Origin: Tamarix chinensis
Taxonomy: Eukaryota; Streptophyta; Magnoliopsida; Caryophyllales; Tamaricaceae
DNA length: 64,000 nt
Assembly (NCBI GenBank): GCA_030549775.1
Contig: CM060176.1
Location: forward strand, 95,037,815-95,101,814
Direction: 5' to 3'
Shown: positions 11,481 through 22,680 of the stretch, one piece after another
How the letters are laid out: every line of letters begins with the position of its first letter
How positions within the stretch are numbered: the first letter of the stretch is position 1
Notes under the pieces: model-generated
Databases searched by the model: none
Told to the model about the DNA's origin: nothing
Seen by the model: the letters and a program-made list of their open reading frames with translations, nothing else
Position numbers and translations under genes: made by a program

Positions 11481-13189
11481 CCAGTCCAAATATGCTCCCC
11501 CCTTCTTTATTTTCTTCTTCCCTGGAACAGCCAGCCCTTTCCTCCTTCTTCTCTTCTTCTCTCCTGTGTGGCCCAACCCCTCTCCCTTCTTCTTCCTCTT
11601 GTGTGACCTAGCTTCCCCCTTTCCTTTCTTCCCTGCATGTGCCCCTACTAAACACACCCTTGACACCCCCTTGCGCACACTCCCCCCCTCCTTCTCCTGC
11701 ACCCCTGCACGTCTGCTACACCCCCTCTAACCGACCGTACACCCTGCACCACCACCCCCTACTGTCCCTTTCTTTTCCTTTTCTGGTCCTACAACCCCTA
11801 ACCTTCATTTCCTCACATGCCCTTTCCTATCGTTTCTGTCCCTGCCACACATATGGCTGCCCCTACCTACCACCCCCTACACACCACTTACCTTACACGC
11901 CAAACACCCCCTCTCCTCCTCCTCTTCTTCTTCTCTTCTTCCTTCCACTCATCTTCCTTGTGGCATTCTTTCTCTCCAGAACCTCTCTTCTCCTTTCTCC
12001 CTCCTTCTCCCCCCCCCCTATTTTTCCCCATCATTTTCTCTACAACCACCACTGGCACTTCCACTACCAACCCAGACTCTATCGTCAGTCACACCCTTTC
12101 TACTTCCTTCCCTCCTTCCTCCTCTTCCTTTTTCACTTTATCTCTCCTCCTTTCTCCCCTGGGTAGTCCCTGCCACCGTCCATTCCCTCTGCAGAACCCC
12201 CTCCTCCACCGCAACTGCCTCTAGCACCTCACCCCACATCCTCCCTACACAACTTACAACCCAACCTCCCCTGTAGCCCTACCTATTTTCCCTCATCTCC
12301 CCTTCGATACCCCCACCCTGTAGCCACCCTTCCTCTGACCACCTTTCTCCCCTCTTTCCTCTACCACCACAACTTCTCCCAATTACCTGTCGCTAGCCAC
12401 CCACCTCTTGCACCATCAACTATAGCCACCCAACACCACTTGTACTTGCAATCCCCCTTCTTTTCCTCTTCTTCTCCTTTTCTCCCTCTTCTTTCCCTTC
12501 TTTGCACCCTCGTCCTTATAGCCTTTACCGCCACCTCCACCTCCACCACCTTCGAGCCATTTGCACCACAACCTCAAACCACCAGCCACCTCATTCCTCA
12601 CCTCTTGCACCCAACAACCAAAACCAACACCTCTCGCCATCTCCCACAACCCTCAACTGAGCCACCTTTTGCCCCTTCCATTTTGGCCATTTGTGCATGG
12701 CTCACGCTACACATGCAGCTTGAGTTATGCAGTGTATAATTATATATTTTGAAAAATAATTAAGGTATAAGGGTAGTTTGGTAATTCTATATTTAATAAA
12801 TATTTTTAATAAAAATCAATATTTTATTTATCTAATATTAATATGGTATTTGTGATACTATTTTTAGGTGCAAATTTTATTAAACGGAACCTAATCATTT
12901 TAGTCGGTTACTGGTAAAGTTTGGTTTTTGCTGGAAATCAGATAACCTTTATACCCCATTAAAATGTTTGGATATTGTATGTTAGCACATTGGGATTTTT
13001 GACATGTGATTTGTGTAGATATGATGTGTTACAAATAATTCCATGTTTATTAATGTTATTTTGGAAAATAGAAAAAGAACGCATGTTATCTTGTGTAAGA
13101 TATTATGTGTGTGAAAGGGTGATTGAGAAGAGGGTCTAATGTTGGGAAGTGACAATGTATGTTATGTGTATATAAAATATTAGGTTAAG

Positions 13190-14010
13190 TATGTATGGAC
13201 ACTTGTAGTAAAAATATTACTACTATGAGCCCTAGGGGTAATTTGGTTATTTGGACACATCATGATATTTAACCCTAACCGGGATGCTAATTGTATTATA
13301 AATATTGTTAGGAATGGAGATAGGAGTTTGGTGTATCATAAACACATGATTTAGCATGGACATCAACATTTTAAGAAGGGTATTTTGGTAATTTTTAATA
13401 TATGATGGTGATCATTCCAATAAATGTGTAGGATAAGTGTTATGCGAGGTTAAGTATGAAATTAGGGGTTTATGGTATTAGTAACATATGTTTGGGCATG
13501 AATATTGATATTATATGGCCTAGGGGAATTTTGATAATTTTGAAGGTACAATGGTGGTTATCCTGATAAATAAGCATGATAAGTAATAATAAGTGCTAAG
13601 TATAAAAATAGGGATTTTTAATATTAGTAACACATGTTTGGGCATGAATGTTGATATTATATGACCTAGGGGAATTTTAGTAATTTTAAATGTGCAATGG
13701 TGGTTATCCTAATAAATATGTATGATGAGTAATAATTAGTGCTAAGTATGAAAATAAGGGTTTGTGGTATTAGTAACACATGTTTGGGCATGAATGTTGA
13801 TATTATATGGTGTAGGGGCATTTTTGTAATTTTGTATGTACTATGGTGAGTAATATAATAAACATTTATGATAAGTATTAATTGGTTTTGGATACGATAA
13901 TAGGTATTTATTGTCTTGGTATCACATATTTCAACATTGTTATCGATGTTACATGGTATAGGTGCATTTTGGTAATTTTGCATGTACAAGGGTGATTATT
14001 CTAATAAACA
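13190..14010 (+). repeat. ~145-bp tandem repeat array
   Basis: Units start near 13,450, 13,598, 13,741 and 13,885 with (gc)taagtatgaaaataggg. Each contains attagtaacacatgtttggg and gatattatatgg, and then taggggaattttggtaattt. Earlier, more diverged units reach back to about 13,190. The taatttt(g/a)-type half matches, inverted, the accaaattaccc array of the minus-strand LTR at 21,620-22,680. Confidence 0.75.
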
Positions 14011-14257
14011 TGCATGGAGTGAGTCAAACCCAAAAGGAGCTATGGCCATGGGTGAAAAGAGCGGGGGTTGGTTGCTAAGAGTGGATGTGGAGGTCAATGA
14101 TTACATTGTTGGATAGCTTGGCACATTTTGGAAAGTCCTTGGAGTGCTAAGGGATGAGAGGTAACCAAAAAGGTGGAACTAGGTTTTTGGTAGTTCAAAG
14201 TACGAAACCTTAAGGGTAGGTAATTATCACATGTAGGAAATGGGGGAGTTCGGTTGT

Positions 14258-14262
14258 ACCTC
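14258..14262. repeat. Target-site duplication, left copy (ACCTC)
   Basis: ACCTC immediately before TGAAATATCCC. An identical ACCTC follows the LTR terminus at 18,913. Confidence 0.85.
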
Positions 14263-15060
14263 TGAAATATCCCAAAATTCTAATTCTGGAAAATTATGGC
14301 TAAATAAGGATTTATTAGGAAAATTAATTAAATTAATTATTTTATTAAAATATAGGGAGCTATTTAGGGACAATCAAGGAAAAAATGATAAATAGGTTAA
14401 TTAGGAAAAATTAGGGAGTAATGCTAATTTATATGGGATTAAAAGAAAAATTATCCAAAATAGCCTAAATTAAGCTAAAAAGGAATTAATTATTATTTTA
14501 TAAATATTATTATCCTAAATAACCCAAAAATACCAAAATACCCAACCCACATATTTTTCCCCTTCATTTTATTTTCTTTTCTTTCTTTTTCTTCCTATTT
14601 TCCGTTTTCTTTTCCCCCCTCGACCTAGGCCAGCCCGTCGCGCGGCCCAGCTTCCCTACGTGACCCAGGCCCGCACCGCCTTCTCTTCCCTTTTTTTTTC
14701 CTTCCTTCCCGGCCGGTCTGGTTCCTTTTTTCTTTCTTCTTTTTCTCCCTGAGCCACCCGGTCCCAACCTCTTCTTCTTCCCTAAATTGTGGGTGGCGAC
14801 CAAGGAGCTGCAACCCAGCTCCGTCGGCCACCATCGCTGCCACTGTCCTTCCCTCCCTCTCCCGTAGCTTTCTTTCACATTTTCGACCCCAACCAACCTA
14901 TTCCCCTCTCCCGAGCACCCTGGCCCTTTCCCTTTCCCTCTTCCCTCTACTCTACCGCCCCTGCTATGGCAGAATCGCCTCGACTGCCACCACCGAGCGG
15001 CATGCCTGGCACCTGCACCTCCCTTGTCTTCTTCCCCTTGTCTTTACCCAGCCAATCAAT

Positions 15061-15078
15061 CTATAAATACCCCATAGC
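15061..15078 (+). promoter_or_regulatory. Probable LTR promoter TATA box
   Basis: CTATAAATACCCCATA lies ~800 bp into the solo LTR, just after the polypyrimidine block. The same string (CTATAAATACCCCATA) occurs on the minus strand in the homologous LTR at 27,308-27,323. Conservation in two diverged copies supports a core promoter. It would leave ~3.8 kb of LTR downstream as R plus U5. Confidence 0.6.
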
Positions 15079-15489
15079 CTGCCTCAATTTGAACTTTGAT
15101 CTCGAAAATCCAGAAACAGCCCCTCTCGCCGCCGCCCATCTCCGTCAACCAAACCACCCCCAAAAATGCTCCTTGCACCACCCTCTACCTAACTAAACCC
15201 TCCTCGTCTCTTGATTTCCCCTACACGAGCTACCCGCCGTCAATTCCACCGCCACCAACACCACCTCTACCCTCCAAAACAACCAGGGGAGCCTCCTCTA
15301 CCTCCCCACACCTCCCTTTCTCCCTATCTCCCCCTACTCCTCCCTCCTTTCTCCTTCTTCCACCACCTCAAACTTCCACAACCGCCGCCGCCGGTGCCAC
15401 CACTGCCTTAGGTGGTTCTTTAACTTTCCTAACCCTTAAAATCACTTTATACAAATATTATTTATTTAATAATATTAATGGTATTATCT

Positions 15490-16150
<661 letters not shown>

Positions 16151-17939
16151 CTAATGCCTTTGTTACTAACATTATTACTATAGTATCATTATTAGTTATT
16201 ACTAGTACTATTGTTATTATTTTTTTAATATTATCATGATAAAAACATTCGAACCCTTATATTATTATTATTCCAAATATAACTAACATCATTATTATCT
16301 TTAATAATATTAGTAATTTGTTAGTAATACTAATATTATATTATTATCTTATCCCTAAAACGATTATTAGCCTTAGCCTAAAAAAATAATATGGATTCTA
16401 TTTCTAGGAGCATTAATATTACTATTATCATTATTATTACTATTTTTTTTACAAGTATTAGTACTATTATTAGAAGAAATAAAGTTATTAGATTTAATGA
16501 TATAAATATAGTTATAAGTAATAACATAAGTATATTTTGACTAGTAATATCTAGTAGGCTAACTTGATGGTAAAAACCCTAGTTTTCATTTATAAAACTC
16601 CCTTTAATAATAACAACCCTAATCTTAGACTAAAATAAGGAATAATAGTATTTTTGGTAGAGGGAAAAATAATCATTAGTCTTACCCTCTTATAGGTGAA
16701 CCAAGCCAAAACTCTAAGGAGGCATAGGAGCGTGCTCCAAGCCCGGCGTCGTTTTAGGTAAGGATGTAGCTAAGGCCCTTGTGTGTTGTGTGATTTGTAT
16801 GCCTTGGATGGTATGTTTATATATCATGCTATGTCGTGTATCTTATGATTATCATTAACTTGTCTTATGTGTAGCGCAGCTTGGAGTTGAGGTATGTTGT
16901 GTGTTCCTTATGGCATGAGCATGATTTGTATATATGGTAATTATGATGTGATATAATATGACCCTCTAGGACATGCATGCTAGTATGATTATCAATATGA
17001 TATGGGAATGAAAGGATGAAAAGAGAGAAAATGGGAAGTGAGTTTACTAAGGGGGATAGAAGATTGACCAAAATACCTCATGATCCATGAGAGAAAATTA
17101 AAGAGGAAGGAATGGTCAAAATGAATGAGAGATGGGAAACATACATGGGAATCTTAAAATTTGCATGGGGACTTTAGGTGTTTGCATGGGATGGATAAAA
17201 CTTACATAGGGGTGATCTTTACGTGAGAAAAAATGATTTAGGGTGTAAATAAGCTAAGGGGAGAGTTGTGGAGTGACTGGAGACTTGGGATGAAAAATAG
17301 TACGTAGGTTGGTATAAGGGTGTGTAAGGGACCCGATTAGGGTTTTGAGAGGAAGCGGTAATCTGGCAAATGTAGAAGTAAAAATTATTAAGGGAGAGTG
17401 GAGTACGGGTTAATAGTGGAGATTTATTTTGGGTGAGTATGGGTTCCATGGGAGAGAAGAGACTTTGGGTGAAAAATAGAGAGGTTACTTGTGGGAGAAG
17501 AAAGGTACTAGGGTTTGAAGTAGCCAACTAGGGTTTCTCGGTCACGCGTGGAATCGAGGGGGTAAAGCGATATGATTTGGGATTGGATCAAAATGAGATA
17601 AGGTGTGGGATGATAAATGAAGTAACGATAGTGTAAGTGAGAGAAAGTGGGTCACATAAGTCCAATTAGGGTTTTTAGGGAAAACCCTAAAGTGTGATAG
17701 TAGGTGGGGTTGATGTCATGAGGTGTTGGGCCCTAACCCACACCCATAGTAGTCGGGTTTTTCATTATGTGTAAGCGTAAGGGGGAATGAATGTTGGGGT
17801 GTGATAAGGGGCGCATAAGTCTCAAGATATGGGACGGGCCTCCCTTGAGAGGATAGAGGTAGAATGTTGGAGGCATGCATGTCAAGGGTGGAATTCTTAT
17901 CGAATAATACACGAATAAGACATTATCCATTTAAAGAGA

Positions 17940-18215
17940 AAGATTGTTGAGCCGAGCCCAGACCAGTCCACTGGCGAATAATAGTGGCCAGGGATATTTT
18001 TCCCTGCATGACCGTTCCACAGGCTATAATAGTGGGGGTCTTCATGCTCAACAAACCAAATGTAATGATGATAAGACATGGGGAAGATACAAAATAATTA
18101 CAGTGAAACATCATTTGAGTCAGGGCCAGACTGGTCCACCGGTGAATAATAGTGGCTAGGAGCATTTTACCCTGCATGACCGGTCCACCGGCTATAATAG
18201 TGGGGTTCCCGCACT
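17940..18215 (+). repeat. Dyad/AATAATAGTGG minisatellite in the 14.3-18.9 kb LTR
   Basis: Two modules. Each has an AAAG(A/T)-type lead, then gagc(c)gagcccagaccagtccactgg or cagggccagactggtccaccgg, then gaataatagtgg, an A/T-rich bridge (..ttttccctgcatgacc), a second dyad (gttccacaggc, ggtccaccggc) and tataatagtgggg. The interval from one dyad to the next is ~60 bp inside each module. Confidence 0.8.
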
Positions 18216-18913
18216 CACATGGATTGATAAAGACTATGATGTGAATTGACTATATTTACTAAAGGTCTAAAGAATGAGTCTACTCGACCCGTAGCCGGCC
18301 TTTATCATCTATATTACCGCATGTTGCTTATGTGATTATACCATGTATGCTATGTGTACGATTTGTATGTTTAGCCTTAGCGCATCTGTTACCTTACTCA
18401 GTACGTAGCATTCTTATCACCCGTTTCATGGGTGTTGCTCATTCCCACGATCAGAAGACCCGTCTGAGTTTGTGCAGGTAGGGGGCGACGTCTTTGATGC
18501 CTACGACACCTATGAGGCATCGGGCGGGGTCAAGAGTTGAACCTAAACTTGGCTTGGGGGTCGAGAGTGATTGGCCAGAATTTATCTTAGTTTTACGATG
18601 TATCATTTTACTCTGTCGTATTATGTTGATGTATTCGAAAAACTTATTTAACTACTCTTGGGTTGTAATCCTAAACCGCACTCTAATTTCTGTATGACTT
18701 GTGTTTTTATTAATGACTTATGTTTTTATTGATGACTTGTGGTTTATGTTGACCTTGTTTAGCCTTAGCACTTAGTACTAGAACGATAGGAGTGAACCGA
18801 TCTGGTACTAAGTGTGGCGGTAATGCCCCCGAGTTTACGGTTTTGTCATTTCGCGATCGTAAAACCTTTCATTTAAAACAAAATTTTTTAGTAGTAAATT
18901 TGGGGGTGTTACA

Positions 18914-18918
18914 ACCTC
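18914..18918. repeat. Target-site duplication, right copy (ACCTC)
   Basis: Identical to 14,258-14,262. Sequence after it (ctaaactatgatgttaag...) continues unit X. Confidence 0.85.
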
Positions 18919-19830
18919 TAAACTATGATGTTAAGCATGCTACTTGAGGATTATGTACTAAATTTGATGGCCAAGTGAGGTAAGTGGGAGCAGACTTAAC
19001 TACCATGGGAAAATTTTGGTTTCGAGAGGAGTCTATTGTGGGAGGTCATTATCACATGTATAAAATGGAGGAGGTAGGCTACAAAACTTTAGGGATGAAT
19101 AAGCATAGTAAAATATGTTTGGTTATGGAAAATTTGGACTAAACAAGTAGTAGAGAAGGGATTAGACCAACTAGGGAAAACTAGGGTTTGAGGAGAAACC
19201 CTAGAGGCAAATTGTTATCATATGTGAGAAATGGGGGGAAATAGGCTATGAATCATTATAAGAGGGTTTCTAATGACAGGTTTGGGTTTGTGGGATAAAT
19301 TGGGGACTCGGAGAAACATTAGAGGGTAAGGATGTACCGAGCTTAGGAAACTAGGGTTTCTAAAGGGACAAAGTAGGCCCGGAGTGGTAGTAGTTAAGGA
19401 GTCATACTTGAGTTGTGTATGGTTTTGTGTGGTATCTAAAACAAATAAGACACGAATAAGACACTAATCATTGAAAGTGGAAGATCACTTGAGTCAAGGC
19501 TAGTTGTACCTTGTTGACCGATCCACTAATGAGAATAGTGGCCAAGAGTATGTTGCCCGATGGTTATATCTTATATAACAATCCACTAGTAAGAATAGTG
19601 GGGGTCCTGCACTCAAGTAATTAAAACATTGAATGATAATAACGTTAGAAAGACACTAATCACTTAAAGTGAAAGATCACTTGAGTCGAGGCCGATTGTA
19701 CCTTGTTGACTGATCCACTAGTAAAAATAATGGCCAGGAGCGTACTGTACTAGGTTTGTACCTTTTTATCAATCCAACAATGATAATAGTGGGGTTCCAC
19801 ACTCAAGTATTTAAAACCATTAAATGATAA
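18919..19830 (+). mobile_element. Host giant-LTR unit X, segment 2
   Basis: Continues unit X between two nested solo LTRs. It includes repeats of 'ctagggtttc...' type and, from 19,440, the dyad module: cactaatca(c)ttaaagtg, gatcacttgagtc, gatccactaatgagaatagtgg, and bridge sequence with tgcccga. The first copies of the module are here and the rest follow at 24,874. No coding sequence. Confidence 0.6.
19826..19830. repeat. Target-site duplication, left copy (GATAA)
   Basis: GATAA precedes the LTR end TGTAATACC. AATAA follows the other end at 24,874-24,878, a one-base mismatch. The undisturbed homologous sequence (atgataataac near 19,636) supports a 5-bp duplication. Confidence 0.65.
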
Positions 19831-20489
19831 TGTAATACCTCCAAAATTCACTATTGAAAAATTTTGTTTAATTAAAAGAAAATTAGCGAAAGCAAAACTT
19901 TGGGGATATTATTGCCACACTTAGTACCAGACCGGTTTACTCCTACCATTCCAGTACCAAGTGCTAAGGCTAAAAGAGAAAATTACAACTTACAAGAAAC
20001 TCAAACCAATGATTAAATTAGAGTAGCGCATTAAAACATTTTATGAGAGTATAGTACACCACTGATGGTTACAAATCAACAAATACGTTGAAACCATAAA
20101 TTTTAAAGGTGGAAGGAATATAACCCTAGAATTTACCAGATATTACCTTACACTCTTTCCTGAGAGCCCACTTGAATAGCACCTGAAACAACCTGCAAGG
20201 GACACTGCCCATTGAATAGGCAGGGGCCCCACGAATGGAACCCTTCAGTACTACGGTACTGAGTAACCCTTTAAATCACACTTAACAGCAGGCCCGAATG
20301 TAACACATGATACTACATACACACATAATGAAAGGTAAATACTAAATGTCCACATTTATACAACCAAATACTTAACAAAGAAACCGAATATTAATAGGTC
20401 ATAGAGAACAATCGATATGTATGGACCTTAAGCCCTTAATCCATCATTATCAATCATATCATATTACAATTATTCTTGTGAGTGCGGGA

Positions 20490-20940
20490 ACTCCACTATT
20501 ATAGCCGGTGGAACGGTCGTGCAAGGCAAAATGTTCCTAGCCACTATTATTCGCCGGTGGACCGGTCATGCAAGGCAAAACACTCATGGCCACTATTATT
20601 TGCCGGTGGACCGGTCATGCAGGGCAAAATGCTCCTGACCACTATTATTCACCGGTGGACCAGTCTAGCCCCAACTCACATCATATTCCACTATAAGTGA
20701 TTATTATTTTCCATAATTTATTCAGAACCAAATCAAATTTATTGAGCTCGGGACCCCCACTATTATGGCCGGTGGATCGGAATACAAATATACATCATCC
20801 AGGGTAAAACATCCTGGGCCACTATTATATCCGGTGGATCGGTACTCATAAACATCATCCAGGGAAAAACCTCTTGGGCCACTATTATATCCGGTGAATC
20901 GGTACTCATAATATATAATTCAACTGGGCCCGGCTCATTA
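20490..20940 (-). repeat. Dyad minisatellite, best-preserved copy
   Basis: As written on the plus strand, four ~49-bp units (20,498-20,670) each read ccactattat-N4-ccggtgga(c/a)cgg-tc-tgcaaggcaaaa. Three ~62-bp units (20,757-20,905) follow with ccactattatatccggtgga and a catcatccaggg bridge. CCGGTGGACCGG is close to a perfect dyad. The unit spacing changes from 49 to 62 bp while the dyad and CACTATTAT stay fixed, which is the pattern of a protected motif between free spacers. Confidence 0.85.
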
Positions 20941-21619
20941 ATCTTTCACTTTAACGATTAGTGTTTTCCCTTTTTAATTAGCACAATAATTCCATTTATT
21001 TGCCTCGATAGGGAGATCAAGATCCCGGGACACAAAGGTACACCAATCACACTGGTGTATAAAAGCTACTCAATACCCTTCAACTATCAACCCAGGGACG
21101 CAAAGGTACCCTGGTCGTACTGGTGCATAAAGCTAACTCAGTACCCTACCGATAAGGACACCTAATCCTTAAGTATGCATACCCCCTAACTAGGTTCGTA
21201 GAACTAGATAGAGTAGATATAGGGCCTGCTTGTGACACAAAGGCACTCCGGCAAATACCAAATAATCGTGGGCTAAACCACGTCTTTAGGATAGCGACCC
21301 CTAAAGAGCCACCATTACCGATCTCGAGGTCTTTCACTTTAAGTATTAGTGTCTTAATTAAAGGTGATCACAAAAGCACAACAATCATATAATTATTCAC
21401 TTTTAATCGTTTGGATTTCATCAGACATTTCTTATTCAAAAGGTTGTCCAAGGTAACACAGAAGAATCATTAAGGCCATCTTAATCTCATCTAATTTCGA
21501 ATTAGAATTTGTTCTCGTGATACCTACTAATCATCAAATACTCTTACCTAGCTAATCAGCGTTATTTGAGTCATATTACGAAATTCCACAATCACAACGA
21601 CATATTAGGTACAAACTAC

Positions 21620-22680
21620 TCATTTGCCCCTTACTTATATAGTCGCTAAGTCATCCCTTCCTTACTTGACAAATTGCCATGTTACCCTCTTTGTTACATA
21701 ATTACCAAATTACCCTTACTCGATTTAGGTTACTAAGTTATTTCTCATACTTATTGGGTCACTAATCCCCCCTCATAATTATTACCCTTAATATACTTTC
21801 CATTTAGTTGGTTAAATTACCACTTTGCCCTTTCTCCTTTATTATAATTAATAAATTATCCTTGAGTTGGTCAAATTACCAAATTACCCTTCATCATTAT
21901 CCTAATTACCAAATTAACCCTTTATTTAGTTAATTACCAAATTACCGTCCTCTATTATCAATTACTAAACTACCCTTCTTCATTGTCAAAATTACCAAAT
22001 TACCCTTTTGTTAGTTAAATTACCAAATTACCCTTTTATATGATCATAATTACCATTTTACCCTTCTCCGTTATTAAATTTACCAAATTACCCTTTAGTT
22101 ATCTAAATTACCAAATTGCTCTTCTTAATTGTCATAATTACCAAACTACCCTACTCCATTATCAAAATTACCAAAATGCCATCTAGTTGGTTAAATTACC
22201 AAATTACCCCTCACGTTTATCATATTTACCATTTTACCCCTTAACTTCCAAAAATTACCATAACACCCTTTCACTTATAAAGGTTACCATTTTATCCTTA
22301 ATTACGAAATTAATATTTTACCTCTTTTAATTTCCAAATTACCATTTTGCCCTTTAATCAAAAAATTACTATTTTGCCCTTTAATTACAAAATTATAATT
22401 TTAACCTTTTATTATAAAATTACCATTTTGCCCTCTTCTTACAAAATTACCAATTTACCATTTAATCCCAAAATTACTATTTTACCCTTTATTCACAAAA
22501 TTACCATGTTACCCCGTTAATTACGAAATTATCATTTTACCCCCTTACTTCCAAAATGACCAATTTATCCCTTACTTCCAAAATTACCATTTTATCCTTT
22601 TATTAACAATTTACTATTTTACCCTTGCCTCCAAAATTACCATAATACCCTTTTTAAGTAAGAATTACATTTTTGCCCTT
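21620..22680 (-). repeat. accaaattaccc short-period array
   Basis: About 1 kb of 30-45-bp irregular units each holding (aa)aattaccaaattaccc or attaccattttgccct, more than 25 copies. On the element's own strand they read gggtaatttggtaatt, equal to the core of the ~145-bp repeats of unit X. Confidence 0.85.

Larger units (their letters stand above)
11481..14262 (+). mobile_element. Host giant-LTR unit X, segment 1
   Basis: A plus-strand polypyrimidine block (11,490-12,720) is followed by AT-rich DNA and then by tandem repeats with taggggaattttgataattt (13,190-14,010). This is the order of family 2 read on the plus strand. The unit breaks at ACCTC (14,258-14,262), where the solo LTR inserted, and resumes at 18,914. 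Its own 5' terminus is missing, because the sequence before 11,481 is the opposite-strand LTR start. Confidence 0.55.

Noticed and set aside
10709..12224. Several 60-175-codon Ser/Pro/Phe-rich or Lys/Glu/Gly-rich frames on both strands
   Set aside because: They lie in homopurine/homopyrimidine blocks where both strands are open by composition. No domain, and homologous LTR blocks do not keep the frames.
13190..14010. CRISPR-like array
   Set aside because: Units are ~145 bp, diverged along their whole length, with no uniform repeat-spacer structure, in plant LTR sequence.
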